DNA of 64,000 nt from Calliopum simillimum (Eukaryota > Arthropoda > Insecta > Diptera > Lauxaniidae), in NCBI GenBank assembly GCA_951812925.1, contig OX638372.1, positions 86,759,058 to 86,823,057 of the forward strand, read 5' to 3'. The position numbers were made by a program, and so were the translations under genes. The first letter of the stretch is position 1; each line of letters starts with the position of its first letter. Below the pieces are notes generated by a model. It saw nothing but the letters and a program-made list of their open reading frames with translations, did not search any database and was not told the origin of the DNA. Shown piece after piece: positions 11,333 to 22,291 of this stretch.

Positions 11333-11485
11333 GGGGCTGTCCATAAACACCGTGACGCTAAAATTAGCTATTTTGAACCCCCGCCTATGTGACGGTAGCT
11401 TCATATAAAAAAAAATAAAATACACCAAGCGTGACGCTTGCTCGAAACCCCCCCTACGAGCGTCACGGAGTTTATGGACAGCCCC
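11333..11485. mobile_element. 153-bp MITE with 6-bp target duplication
   Basis: GGGGCTGTCCATAAAC (11333) faces GTTTATGGACAGCCCC (ending 11485, imperfect next to the end), with GTGACGCT/AGCGTCAC blocks inside. TTATGT lies immediately outside on both sides (11327-11332 and 11486-11491), a perfect 6-bp direct duplication. GGGGCTGTCCATAAA-type ends are a familiar insect MITE pattern, but I do not assign a superfamily. Confidence 0.8.
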
Positions 11486-11866
11486 TTATGTATACAATCT
11501 GTGCTACTTTTTTCTCAGATTGTTAAGTCATAATGTCGAAATTCTCATCTTGAGTGTGGTGAATTGAATGGGGTATTTTCTACTAATTGCGAAGTTTTTG
11601 CCAGCATTATAATCGTTATGATTGAGGTTTTGCGATTGAGAACTTAAATTGAAAAAACAAAGCTTGAGCACAAATATTTTCCCTGATCTGGTTTTGACAC
11701 TTTTTAAATTTTTGCTAAGAAAAATTCTTCTGACTAAAGCTTTAAAACAAAGAGAGATCTCAATTACTCTTTAATTTTTGCACTCATTTTAAAGTTTTTT
11801 TTTTTTGACTTGTACCTGCAAAACGTCAATTTTGGACTAAAAGATAATGGTAAACGATCACTCTTG

Positions 11867-12193
11867 TTATTTATAATTTAAATATAGTACTTCGCAAACA
11901 CCCTTTTGTAAAAGAATATTGCTGAAAAAAAGCAAAGGAATGTGACTTGACAAAGGTGCCATATTTTTGATTAATGTCCAACTTGTGAGAAACATTTTCA
12001 TTTCCTGCATAAAGTGGTTGACTTCCATAGCGCCAATTGCATTGTTCACAAATAGTTTTGTAGCTATGAATATAATGGAAATGCAGTGTTGAACGTCTTC
12101 GCAACATTGATACTCGTGGACAATATATTCGATCCATGATTTCACATAGTCTGTACCGGCTTTTAGACGTTTGACATTAATGTCGTTTTCCAT
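11867..12193 (-). CDS. Hypothetical ORF, 108 residues, adjoining an inverted repeat
   Basis: The minus-strand frame starts at an ATG that overlaps the CCATTGGGAAATCTAGA repeat end (12188-12204). It has a plausible soluble N-terminal half rich in charged residues (MENDINVKRLKAGTDYVKSW) and several cysteines, then a hydrophobic C-terminal part. I recognise no family. It may be an exon of a transposon gene or chance; no splice site or neighbouring exon was confirmed. Confidence 0.25.
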   Translation of the reverse strand: MENDINVKRLKAGTDYVKSWIEYIVHEYQCCEDVQHCISIIFIATKLFVNNAIGAMEVNHFMQEMKMFLTSWTLIKNMAPLSSHIPLLFFSNILLQKGVCEVLYLNYK

Positions 12194-12921
12194 TGGGAAA
12201 TCTAGATTTTGCTCTCAGATCAAAAATTATTCTTGCTGAATGGAACACGAAAACCGAGCAAGTATTTTATTTTTGCTGGGGCGGATGACGGAAAGAAATG
12301 TTTTGACATTTGTAGTAACAAATGAAGTTGTAGTAGTAAAATGTATTGGCAAATTATTTGATGTTTGAATTTTCAAAAACAAACCCAATTATTAAATAAA
12401 AAGAGGAATTATTAAAAGAGAACGATTATTATTATATTATTTTTTTAAGCAGAGCAATCAAAAACAAGACATCAAAGCCTTGAACGTAATATATGCAAAA
12501 GTATATACAATAAATAAATATTTCTTGCCGCCCATATGACTTCTCGAAGCATTGTCCTTTGCCTCATGCGCTGCAGTTCCTGCCTTGCAAAAATGCATTA
12601 GTGTAGCAGCTGTCCAACACGATTTTTGGCTGCCTTCAGACTTGTCTTTTCCGCTAGTTTTTTTGAATTTTTCCAAATAATATTGTTGACTTTATATTTA
12701 TTTATTTTTTAATTTTGAAATGATGCTGCCACTTTGACACTCTTCCTACATGCTTTTAATAGTATGTGTGCGAGAAATGAAATCTGAGAAAAAATCTAGA
12801 TTTGAAAAAATTGATCTGAGATCAAAAAATTTTGCTCTAGATTTCCCAATGGAACGCAAATTGTAATAGATTTTGATCTAGATCAAAAAAAGATTGCTTT
12901 TTTTTGCCCAATGGAAAACGG
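12184..12921. repeat. Inverted-repeat element, TTTTCCATTGGG ends
   Basis: CGTTTTCCATTGGGAAATCTAGA at about 12184 is mirrored by TCTAGATTTCCCAATGG at about 12833-12850 and again by GCCCAATGGAAAACGG at about 12906-12921, so the right side carries two nested versions of the end. A minus-strand frame at 12458-12676 (start MEKFKKTSGKDKSEG, cysteine-containing) lies inside and may be a captured or transposon-encoded exon. The family is not recognised. Confidence 0.5.
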
Positions 12922-13323
12922 CATAAGAAAATATCCATTAAATGCTGTTATTTACGTATATGTCAAGGGTGCTGTTATATAATGTTATGGTGTTTTTAAT
13001 TATGTATAGAAAATGCGAGCTTTACTTCTGTCAGATTTCTGATTTCACTAGCTGTACAAAGATAGTAGTGCAATCCATCGCCTTTCACTTCTCTTGAAAT
13101 TATTTTTTTAATTTTTTGTGAAGGTGTTAACATTTAGAGGAAATAGAGTCTGGCAGCACATCCGAAAATCTCATGCGATTAATTATTAACACATTTCAAC
13201 GAATGCGATAAATTTTCGTATCAAGAGAATTTTTCATATGGGAGGTTGTGAAGTTGGAATTTAGAAGTCAAAAAATCAGTGTAATATCGTAATCAAAGTG
13301 AAAGTATAAATTTGCTAAAAATT
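12922..13323 (+). promoter_or_regulatory. Upstream region and leader of the HMG20A-like gene
   Basis: This is the only sequence between the transposon end and the start codon at 13324. An initiator-like AAATCAGTG lies at about 13272-13281, which would give a leader of about 45 nt, and no in-frame upstream ATG is close. No TATA box is obvious at the right spacing. The start site is a suggestion only. Confidence 0.3.
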
Positions 13324-13819
13324 ATGGAAATTGTTGAAAAAACAACAACAAAAGATAAAAATTTAACAGGCAAAAGAATTGCAAAGAACGCAGAGCAGAC
13401 AAAAACAACAACAACAGCAGCAACTGTTCCACCGATTAAAAAAGATACGAATGCTGCAACAACAACAACAATAATAGCGAAATCGAGCGAACTGAACGCC
13501 ACTGATGCCGCAAATTCAAATTCAATAACAACAACAACTACCACCGCTACAGCAATGGACATGAAATTATCAAATCCTCCAAAACAGCAGGAAACCTCAG
13601 TTGCCGGCAAAATGGCAACTTCGTTGGACACAGAAATCATTTCAATTTCAGATGGCGAAGATTCAGCGCCATCAATTGTAACGCCATCTACTGAATCACA
13701 GCCAAAGAAACGCAAAAGTGTTGGTGGTGCTGCTATGACGAAATCTGGCGAAGAAAAGCATTTCAAATTGAAACGTCGCAAGATTAACGTTGCCGGTGCA
13801 CCCAAGATGCCACTCACAG
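13324..13819 (+). CDS. HMG20A: HMG20A/B-like chromatin protein, exon 1
   Basis: This is the first coding exon of a 509-residue protein made from 13324-13819, 16208-16367 and 19247-20120 (1530 nt, frame kept throughout). Start: ATG at 13324; the frame is open to a TTG at 13312 but that is not a normal start. Residues 1-159 are low-complexity and Thr/Ala/Asn-rich with an acidic, serine-rich stretch (ISISDGEDS) and basic clusters (KKRK, KLKRRK) that could be nuclear localisation signals. The HMG box opens with PKMPLTG at residues 160-166; the last Gly codon is split by the intron (donor CACAG|GTTAGG, phase 1). HMG20A (iBRAF) and HMG20B (BRAF35) act with or against the LSD1-CoREST H3K4 demethylase complex in the nucleus. 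The same role here is inferred from family membership. Confidence 0.9.
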
Positions 13820-16207
13820 GTTAGGAGTAGAAAATTTAGCTTAAGTTTACTTTAGCAACAACATTAGGGTGATCGTTAAATGTAAGATTATGATCCCTCT
13901 TTTTTTCAGATTTTTATGTTGAGACCTGATTTGGTTCATTTGTCAGTGTGCCCTCTTAAATTATGTTTATATATAATATAAACATGTAATTAGTCTGTCA
14001 TAAACCATTCATAGTCTGTTATAAACCATCGTTAGTCGCGACATTATCAATAGTATCGATAACCTAGCGACATTAATGTTATCTGTACCAAATTTCAGAC
14101 ATTTAGCTTTATCCGTTTAGCCGCAAATTTACCAGAAAGACGGACAAATAGGCCGAATCAGGATTCAACAGAAAAATCTGCAAAAAGTATTGAGTACATT
14201 TTTTGACATTTGGAGCCGATTTGCCACCATCCAGCAATGAAATTAAAGAAAAATTTTATAAAAACCTTTATTAGTTGAAAAAAAAAAAAAAAAAAAAAAA
14301 ATAATGAAATGGGTTTAAAAAATATGATAGGTATTTTAAAATGCTCTGAATTTGTAAAAAAAACATTAAGGCGATTCCTGAAAACATGTAAAAGCCTCGA
14401 AAACCTCGTAAGCTCGTAAAACTGTTTGTATTGATTTTACTCCAAAAAATCTATTAACATTTTTAGTATACAAATTTTATCACTTTATAAAATACCTTTC
14501 AAGCGGCATCAATATGTTCGAAATCCATCAAGGTATTTGCAAATTGCACAAATTTTTGTAAATATTATGAAACTTCTCCAAGCGACACTTTGGTTATGTT
14601 TTTATGTTAAACTTCTAAAACCCTGCTCTAAAAAGAAACTTGCAGATGCCACTAAAGTATACTTGTTCCGATAAATTTGTAAGCAATTTAATTCAATTCT
14701 GTTCAATTTATTTTTTATATAACACAACAATTGGTTAAGTATAATAGTTCAAAGAGTTCAAGATTCTTCTTTCTCTACTTAATAATTGATTAATATCTGA
14801 AGATACTTAAATACATCAGTACCTACATTAGACTGGTTCAAATTTGTATAAAAAACAAAAAATTTGCTTAGATTTGCGCTCCCATGGCACCAAAATGTTC
14901 TCTTTGATGTTAATAAGTGCTGCGTAAAACTTGGTCCATTTCAGATATTATTTGATGCATTCCAACCGATTTTAAAAACCAAAAAGTGGCCCCGAAAATA
15001 TGGAAAAAATTTGTATTGTAAAATTTAAACTGTTTAACTTTCTATGTAGATTTTAGGTCACTAAATTCGAATCTGCAATTTATTTCTCCATAAGCTCTGT
15101 AATTTCGGAGTTATTCAGGCATGTCGTGAAATCCGATTGATTTCAATCACTTTTCAATTGGGAGGCTTTTTGATGAAAACGGTGAGTTGAACGATAAAAA
15201 GTATAAGTATCTCTTTTGTAGAGAATAACATGTTCTACAAATAGTATTGATTTGCATTAACGAAAAATTAACGTTTAGGAAATATTCTTAAAAAAACCGC
15301 AAAAAGTCGAAAATTTTTATTTATCGAATATTTTCTAAACGGTTATTTTTACGTTAATGCAAGTCAATACTTTTTGTAGAACCTGTTTCTCTCCACAAAA
15401 GAGATTCGTATACTTTTTATCGTTCGACTCACCGTTTGCATCAAAAAGCCTCCCAAATGAAAAGTAATTGAAATCAATCGGATTTCACGACATGCCTGAT
15501 TGGCAATTCAGTTTCGTATCTTAATTTTGCACCTTAAATGAAGAATATCTTCAAAATTACAAAATTTACCGAAAAATAAATTGCAGATTCAAATTTAGCG
15601 GCTCAAAATCCATATAAAAAGTTTAACAGCTTAAATTGAAAGGTTGCAATGATAGGTTGCACTAAAATGTCGGAAATAACTGAAAAAGAGACTGTTTAAG
15701 GGGTCGATCATAGATAAATTTCAGTTTGAATAAGAATCCTAGCTGCTTCTTTTCACGAGATATTGCATTTTTACTAATTTTTCTTTGGCTGAGTATATTC
15801 CCTCCCAAAGTTTGAAAATTTTTTATAAAAAACTAAGTACACGGAAAGTTTTATCCACGTTTCAAATTCTTCCTGATCTCCTTCACGAGATATTGAATTT
15901 TTAACAATTTTTTAGAACTTTTTATTAAAAAAAAAAAAATTGTTTTCGCGGAATTTAAAAAAAAAAAAAAAATCGTAAAGAAAAAATTCATTCCCAAAGC
16001 TCTTGATTTGATTTCCTATTTCCTATATTTTCATCATACTTAATATTAGAATCAAGAGTAACGTCTATATAATTAACTTTTCGTACCCAAGTTATAGGAT
16101 TGCTATTAATATTAATGTAATATTGTGGTATGAATTCAAATTTTCGCATTCTTGTAAAATATATTGCCAGAGTTTTTATTATTATTTAACAAAATTTTCC
16201 TTTTTAG
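13820..16207 (+). other. Intron 1 of the HMG20A-like gene (2388 bp)
   Basis: GT...TTTTTAG boundaries. The intron contains a TATCGATA (DRE-type) octamer at 14054-14061, an A-run at about 14280-14302, a long inverted repeat (15020-15640), and a pair of 'cacgagatattg' repeats at about 15755 and 15885. No coding sequence apart from host exons is seen. Confidence 0.75.
15020..15640. repeat. Intronic inverted repeat
   Basis: The core arms 15116-15281 and 15322-15498 start CAGGCATGTCGTGAAATCCG and are closely matched reverse complements. Weaker complementarity continues outward (ATTCGAATCTGCAATTTATT near 15066 against 15575-15600). The spacer is about 40 bp. A related end sequence (TCGGATTTCAGAACATGCCTG) occurs alone at about 48722. 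It would form a large hairpin in the primary transcript. Confidence 0.75.
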
Positions 16208-16367
16208 GCTACGTTCGCTACATGAACGATCGTCGGGAGTCATTGCGTAAAGAGCAACCACAGAAAACGGCCATGGAGCATACAAAATTGATTGGCGAGG
16301 AATGGAATCAGTTGTCGGAAGAGCGTAGGACGCCGTACATGCAAGCAGCAGAAGTAGATAAAAAGAG
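16208..16367 (+). CDS. HMG20A: HMG20A/B-like chromatin protein, exon 2 (HMG box)
   Basis: Acceptor CTTTTTAG|GC joins exon 1 in phase 1 to restore GGC (Gly166), then YVRYMNDRRESLRKE and, further on, GEEWNQLSEERRTPYMQAA. This is the body of a single HMG box (about residues 160-230 including the ends in exons 1 and 3). The order PLTGYVR(Y/F)(M/L)N(D/E)RRE is characteristic of HMG20A/B rather than of canonical HMGB or SOX boxes. The conserved tryptophan and tyrosine are present. The donor is AAGAG|GTATGA at 16367/16368, phase 2. In the family this box bends DNA with little sequence preference. Confidence 0.92.
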
Positions 16368-16684
16368 GTATGAAGTTTTTTACATAATGTCCTGAAATCC
16401 ATTGTATTCGTGATTTTCCTAGCGATGCACTATGGATTTTTTTTAGCGATGCATTATGGTTTTAATTATCACATTTCGTGGCAGAAACCCAATTTTTTAA
16501 GTTGTAAAAACTAAATTTTTGGTTATTTGATCATAAAGTACTCATACCAAAGATAACAAAAACACTTATTTTAGTTTTTTTACCATTGAACCGTTAGGCT
16601 AAGGTTACATTGGATTTCGTACGAAAACTAAGTAGTACGAACAAAAAATGTATTAAAGACAAAAAGGTCCACTGTGAGCCAATA

Positions 16685-17015
16685 AAATAAAACCATCATA
16701 TCTCTGAAACAATTAAACGTACATGGACGAGATTTGGTACATATGTAAAAACCACTACGATAAATATTGTGTACTGGGAAAAATGGGGGTCACGCCCCTA
16801 CAAAAATCACTTCATCATATCTCTGAAAGCATTTAACGCAAATGAATGAGATTTGATACATGTATACAGAGCGCCGGGACAAATAATGTTCACTGGGAAA
16901 ATGGCGATGCCGCGCCCGTAAAAAAAAAAAAAAAAAATAAGTAATTTATCAGATTTGGTGCACATATAAAATTGATAGGGACAAATAAAACCCTTTGGAA
17001 AAATTGGTGATGCCA
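16685..17015 (+). repeat. Diverged tandem repeat, about 110-bp unit, three copies
   Basis: The segments ATCATATCTCTGAAACAATT (about 16697), ATCATATCTCTGAAAGCATT (about 16813) and a weaker third copy from about 16940 share order: 'tctctgaaa..ttaacg', 'gagatttggtacat', 'gataaat..gt.cactgggaaaa' and 'gcc(c)gcccctac'. The copies have diverged substantially. Confidence 0.65.
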
Positions 17016-17284
17016 TGTCAATTTAACAAGATAAGGTGAAGCAACGTTCTCCAGGAAACCCTGATTTTTTTAAAGATTTTCAATTTAAAATTTGTATGGT
17101 GCGACCCTGATTAAAATTAAATTAAAAAAAGGTATAAATTAATTTTGGTTAAAATTAAAACAATTTTTAAGAGACATCAATGCACAACATTTTAATATTA
17201 GTCACATTGAAATATTGCCTCAGGTTTCCCTGAAATCGTCGTTTGAATTGTTGGCCGCGAAAACCACTTCTGTTTTTGCCCCGT

Positions 17285-17434
17285 GCGACCGCCTTGGTTT
17301 TTGAAATTATCTTGTAAACAAAAAACTGACCAAAATCAAACTTAGCACCAATTATAGAGCGACCGCCTTGGTTTTTGAAATTATCTTGTAAACAAAAAAC
17401 TGACCAAAATCAAACTTAGCACCAATTATAGAGC
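17285..17434 (+). repeat. Perfect 74-bp tandem duplication
   Basis: The unit beginning GCGACCGCCTTGGTTTTTGA at 17285 repeats without change at 17359, ending ATTATAGAGC at 17360 and 17434. Perfect identity over the full 74 bp implies a recent duplication, or an assembly artefact. Confidence 0.9.
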
Positions 17435-17984
17435 TATTTAAGAGCTATAAGTTAATTCATTTTATTTTGAATTTTTGTTAACTTCAAATGTGTTCGACTG
17501 TCCCGAGCGACAACATGGAAAAGCCCATATACATAATTAATTTTTCAATATTCACAAATATTATTATTACGGTTCGTATCCAATGAAACCTAAGCCTTAG
17601 TTGATACAGAGCTGAACTTTGACTTAAATTTTGTTTACATTTCGCTGTTTTTATTTGAAAAAAGTGGAAGCATTTCTTTAGTAAAATTTTGCAATTTTGA
17701 GTCCCAAATTGAAAAAAGGTTATAAATCATTGTAAGTACAAGTGGTTTTAGTGGTAAGTGAATAATTTTTTGTGTCGTTAGCAGTAAAAGTTTTATTTTC
17801 CAAAATATAAAATTTTTAATAGTGTGTGCAATTTTTCTTAAGCTGAAACTAATAAAGTTTACCTACGATATCCTTAATTCTTAGTAGTACTAACCCATTT
17901 TAGTTTTTTAAGTTATCGTTGTTTTTGTAGATGTCTACCGCTTAAAAAACGCCGATTTATTTAATGCAAGTCGCATAAACGCGT

Positions 17985-18215
17985 ATGGCATTTGCTACCA
18001 TATTGGATCTGCCATTTTGACTATGAAATTTTTGCAATCAGATTCTAAATCAACGTCTGTCAAAACTCTTGAATACCGATTTTCTTGTAAATCAGAAGAT
18101 ATTTAAAAACTTCTGTCGCCATATTTGATCCGCCATTTTAAATTTAAAAAATTTGACCTCAGATTTGAAATCAGCAACCTTGAAAATCCCCGTGTATTGA
18201 TTTTCATTCACGTAC
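17985..18215 (+). repeat. Diverged direct repeat (CATATTGGATCTGCCATTTT type)
   Basis: CCATATTGGATCTGCCATTT at about 17998 and CCATATTTGATCCGCCATTT at about 18118 each lead into 'aaat.agcaac.t.tcaaaa.t' and 'taccgattttc'-like text. There are two copies with a period of about 120 bp. I recall closely similar repeats in many insect genomes, but that is memory and not checked. Confidence 0.55.
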
Positions 18216-19246
18216 GGTAATGCCTTATAGTTTTGTCCACAACATGTAAACGAAACCATTGTGCAATGTGTTGATTACAGGATACTTGCAGCGCTTTTGT
18301 TGAAAACACAGGACGCATCATTTGGGTCAAAATAACAGGGGTATATTGTTCAAAACGGGATACTTAGCATGCTTACTCTTTAGAAATCACACAACGAAAT
18401 TTGCCACCAAACGCTTGAGTGAAATTTACAAGTAATTGTGGAAGTAAATCTAAGGCCACTATTGCGGTTATCTTGTGACGATAAAGTGGGTGACCATTAA
18501 TAGTTTCCATTAGCCCTATCTTCGACGGACAACTTTTGTTTCGGCTCCATTCTCCTTCTTGTAGTAACAGACGAATACATACTTCCATCATAAAACATTT
18601 GGTTATTGATCTGCCGTGCATAAATTGCTACGGCATTTTTCCCCTCTACTCCATACAAAAATTCGTTCATATCTTTTTTTATTACTTTTTAAGAAAACGT
18701 AAGAAGATGATATACCCCCTGAAAATCTTTCATTATTTATTCATTTCCCTTTACCCCTCATTGCCCTTATACCTGGCAAAGCACTGTGAAAGGAATGTGG
18801 CAACCTTACAAAAAGTAAATATGTATCAATGACTTTTTGAAATAAAATATGATGAATTTAAAATTCATCGATTTGTGATTTTGTGAAAAATATTGAAAAT
18901 CGCGTTGCGTAATAATTAAGCGACGACTTTTGTAAAAAACGGTACAAGTTGGGAATGTAGCTTGTTTCCGACCAGTTAATGCAATAATTGCAAAGATTTT
19001 CTGACGAATCCTTCATATCCCAAAAATTTTAACGATTTTGGTGGATTTTGGTACAATTCTACATAAGAAATGTAACTTCAATAGATTTTACTATTTTTGG
19101 CTTTGACAAAAAAAAGAACAAGAAAATCAGCTTTAAACTGTTATAAATCCGATATTTCTGAAATGACCAATATGTAATTTGAAATGCAATACGAGGATCT
19201 AAACATAATTTAAAATAACTCTGTGTTTTTGGTTTGTTTTTTAAAG

Positions 19247-20120
19247 GTATCTCACTGAACTTCACGTCTTTCTAAAAGCGCACCCTGATGTGCTCGCACG
19301 AGAACTGGCCAAAAATAAGCAACGCAAAAGCACTGACGCTGCAGGTAGTGGCGGAAAATCAGTACTTAAAGAAAAAGCACAATCTAACGGAAACAGCAAT
19401 TCCACTGATGTAAAAGAGACTTCCAAACAAACGACTAAAGATGATTTAGCCATTACAACAGCTGCAAAGACCGCTCGTTCTGCGACACATACCAGACGTC
19501 TTTCCGTAAACTATATGATGCCACCGAACCATTTGTCTAAAGATACTTCACCACCAGCAGCAACAACAGTTGCCGAAAAGATTAAACCGAAAAATAGCAC
19601 CCCAACTACACAATCAGCAAATGCTACACGCAAACGTACGCCAACGCCACCCTCGAACAACAACAATAACAACAATAATCACTCAGCACCCGTATTTGCA
19701 ACTCCTGTACCAGGTGAGATTCCCATTTTTACGAATGAATTCCTGGAGCACAATAAAAATTTCGACATGGAATTACGTACGTTGCGCAAATCTAAAGCTG
19801 ATTTGGAGCAGCAAAACGCTGTCTTAGAGAAGCATGTAGAAAATATGAAATTTGGCGTAGAAAAGATGGCACATGAGAATGATGAGTTACAAGAGAAAAA
19901 TCGTTTATTAGAAATCTATTTGGATAAATTAAAACGTAAGCTAGCCAATGCTTTATCAGGATTGGCTATACCAACAGAACCGAACGGCGCAACAGTCGAA
20001 AATATCGATAAATATATGAATGACCTATACAAGATGTCTACATCAAATACACATGGTCCGGCAAGTTTAAATAAGGCTAAGGACATCATACGGAAATTAG
20101 ACTTACAAATACAATTGTAA
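19247..20120 (+). CDS. HMG20A: HMG20A/B-like chromatin protein, exon 3
   Basis: Acceptor TTTTTTAAAG|G completes Arg219 and continues YLTELHVFLKAHPDVLARE, the end of the HMG box (to about residue 230). A long polar linker follows with poly-Asn (eight N, about residues 356-363). The family-specific tail starts GEIPIFTNEFLEHNKNF (about 375-391). A coiled coil runs from about 389 to 454 with heptad leucines (ELRTLRKS, LEQQNAVLEKHVENM, LLEIYLDKLKRKL). A final ENIDKYMNDLYKM and DIIRKLDLQIQL match the C-terminus of vertebrate HMG20A/B. The coiled coil is the partner-binding part in the family. Stop TAA at 20118-20120. The linker is longer than in the roughly 320-350-residue vertebrate proteins. Confidence 0.93.
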
Positions 20121-20842
20121 GGCAAGAAAGAAGAAATTCAGTGTAACGTTGTGTGGATTCTAAACTAAGCTTTTTTGTTATTTTGCCAGACGTTATGGAA
20201 ATAATTTAATTTTATTATATTATTTTTAATTAAACATTTTTGTTCTTTTCCTTATGCATAAAAAATAATATGTAGTTATTAGTTAATTTTAAGGATACTT
20301 TACTATTATATTATTTTCAGTCTAAGCCTTTTGGAGACAGATAACCTAAAAAAAGCAAAATTTTCCATATTTGTATGCGTCCATGTGGAAATGTCTACTT
20401 TTTTCTTTTTCATAAATATTTTAGTTTTTATTAAAAGTAACTATTAACTATTTAATTTTAATGTAAAGGTTTAGCTAAGCTACAATATCACTTAAAATAA
20501 CTCGCATAAGACATTCCTTAGGCGTAAAAACTTATTATAAATTTAACGATGAACTTTTTAATGTTTTTTTATTTAAGTATTTCCATAAATTAATTATAAA
20601 ATATCGAATATAATACAAATAAAATGTGCGATAAAATTTGCTCAATGGAGTGTGACTACAAAATAAAAAATTAGTTGATTCGATTAAAAAATCAAAAATG
20701 GTATAAAATATCAAAACATTGATTTTTGGAATAAAAAATAATTTCAAAGAACAGATTTTAAGGAATAAAAACAAACAGTATGTTAATGAGTCTAATTTAT
20801 ACTTTTGTTTAGCCTTTACACAAAGTTAAATATAAAATTAAG
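20121..20842 (+). other. 3' UTR and downstream region of the HMG20A-like gene
   Basis: Very AT-rich sequence. Candidate poly(A) signals are ATTAAA at 20229-20234 and AATAAA at 20618-20623 and 20662-20667. Which one is used cannot be read from sequence. A transposon-like inverted repeat begins at 20842. Confidence 0.45.
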
Positions 20843-21544
20843 GGTGTCGCATAATTCACGCATGATTTGAATTTACCGCGATTTGTATGGTAAACTGTCG
20901 CAAACCAAAAAAAAAAAAAAAAAGAAAATAGTTTGAGAGCTGACAGCTTAGGGTTATTGAAAATGGAAATCATTAATATTCCGAGCATATTTTGTACGAA
21001 ATCTGCGAACTGTAAGCAGCCAAACTAACATTATTTTAGAAATATTCTTCAACAATGAAAACGCAACATTCTTTCGTGTATTGCTACATTTTAAGTAACC
21101 TTAAACTGTCAGCTGTCAAACTGTTTTTTTTTTCTTTTTTTTTTTTTGGTTGGCAAGACTTGACAAATTAATTGTGTGCGACTTGCAATTACAACTTGCG
21201 CCTTCATTTTGTCTAATACATGTACATACTTGTAAAATAAACAGTTATATTTGTTGAAAAAATAAAATGGTGAACATTTTTACCGTTCGGTTAAATACAA
21301 GAAAAAATATTTTTAATAAAAAGTAAATAAAAAGTACAAGAACATCAGTCTCCGGCGCAGGATTTCGTGTCGGTCTTCCGGGTACGTGCTGGTGGATTAC
21401 GCTAATTACTATAAAAAGGACCTAGAGTTCGTGATAGTCCTTCTCGATACCTGTACTGTTTGCAATATTCAGTACATAAGAAAAATAAAACACTACCACA
21501 TAAATGGCGAGGAAATTCAACTCTTGCGTGAATTATGGGACACC
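20842..21544. mobile_element. Non-autonomous element, GGGTGTCGCATAATTCACGCA ends
   Basis: The left end (20842, GGGTGTCGCATAATTCACGC) and the right end (about 21520-21544, GCGTGAATTATGGGACACC) are imperfect inverted repeats of about 25-30 bp. Inside, AGCTGACAGCTTAGGGTTA (about 20938) faces TAACCTTAAACTGTCAGCT (about 21097). No transposase frame. The target duplication is not resolved. Confidence 0.6.
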
Positions 21545-22157
21545 ATATGTGTTTAAAATATCTGAAATGTATATTGGCCAACGACATCAAGTTTTAACTT
21601 CCTTCAAAAACTTTAAGCTAATCTCTTAAAATAAAAAAAAAAAAAAAAATTTCTTTAAATAAATAAATATAATTACACTCATGAAATTCAAAAATTTAAT
21701 TAATTTGCTACACAAAAAAATAAATGATTGAGGGTATTCCACGAGACGTGTGCATTTTTTAAAAGCTCCGTAGCTCGTGAAACTAAAAATTTGTATTGAT
21801 TTCGACAGTTTTTAGGAGATTTTTTGAGGGCTTGAAATGTTTTGTAAAATGCCCTTATGCTAATAAACTGAAAAAATGTGTTCTTTGATAACTTATGTTC
21901 TATTGCAATTGATATATTTTTAAATATTAAGCTTATAACACAAAATTTCTGTCTTTGTAGCCCTACATTTCAGTCTTTTGGTATTGCTGAATTTTTATTT
22001 TTACTTTATTTCTGATTTATTTATTTATGTTTTTAAATATTTAATGTTTGAAGCGTCGGTTCGTAACCATGGCGTTAAAACAAAAGTGAATAAGATTGAG
22101 CTATTTTAATTTGACGTTTTTCAATTTAATACCCTGTTATTCTTCTATGTATCAAAC
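21545..22157. other. Non-coding, nothing recognised
   Basis: AT-rich, with an A-run near 21633. No supported feature. Confidence 0.4.
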
Positions 22158-22160
22158 TAA

Positions 22161-22288
22161 GGGCCATTTTCACAATCTCCAGTTAAAATTTAACTTCCAG
22201 ATAAATAAATATTTTGTATGAAATTAAATGTCAAAGTGCCAGTTAAAGTTCCAGTTAAGGCTTGACTGAACATTGTGAAATCGGCCCT
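22161..22288. mobile_element. Harbinger-like MITE (GGGCC family), about 128 bp
   Basis: GGGCCATTTTCACAATCTCC at 22161 faces CATTGTGAAATCGGCCCT ending at 22288, with TAA at 22158-22160 and 22289-22291. Subterminal CCAGTTAAA repeats occur on both sides. The element at 58313-58444 is a second, inverted copy. GG-ends with TWA target sites fit the PIF/Harbinger superfamily. Confidence 0.75.
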
Positions 22289-22291
22289 TAA

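Larger units (their letters stand above)
16368..19246 (+). other. Intron 2 of the HMG20A-like gene (2879 bp)
   Basis: GTATGA...TTTTTTAAAG boundaries. It contains three diverged tandem units (about 16690-17010), a perfect 74-bp tandem duplication (17285-17434) and a diverged direct repeat (about 17985-18215). The minus-strand frame 18373-18621 shows no recognisable domain. Confidence 0.75.

Noticed and set aside
13293..13817. 174-residue open frame antisense to HMG20A-like exon 1
   Set aside because: It is the complement of ACA/CAA-rich codons (poly-Val on the other strand); no domain, and the sense strand has the convincing gene with splice sites.
18373..18621. 82-residue minus-strand frame in intron 2
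   Set aside because: Some codon-like texture but no recognisable family and no second exon; left uncalled.
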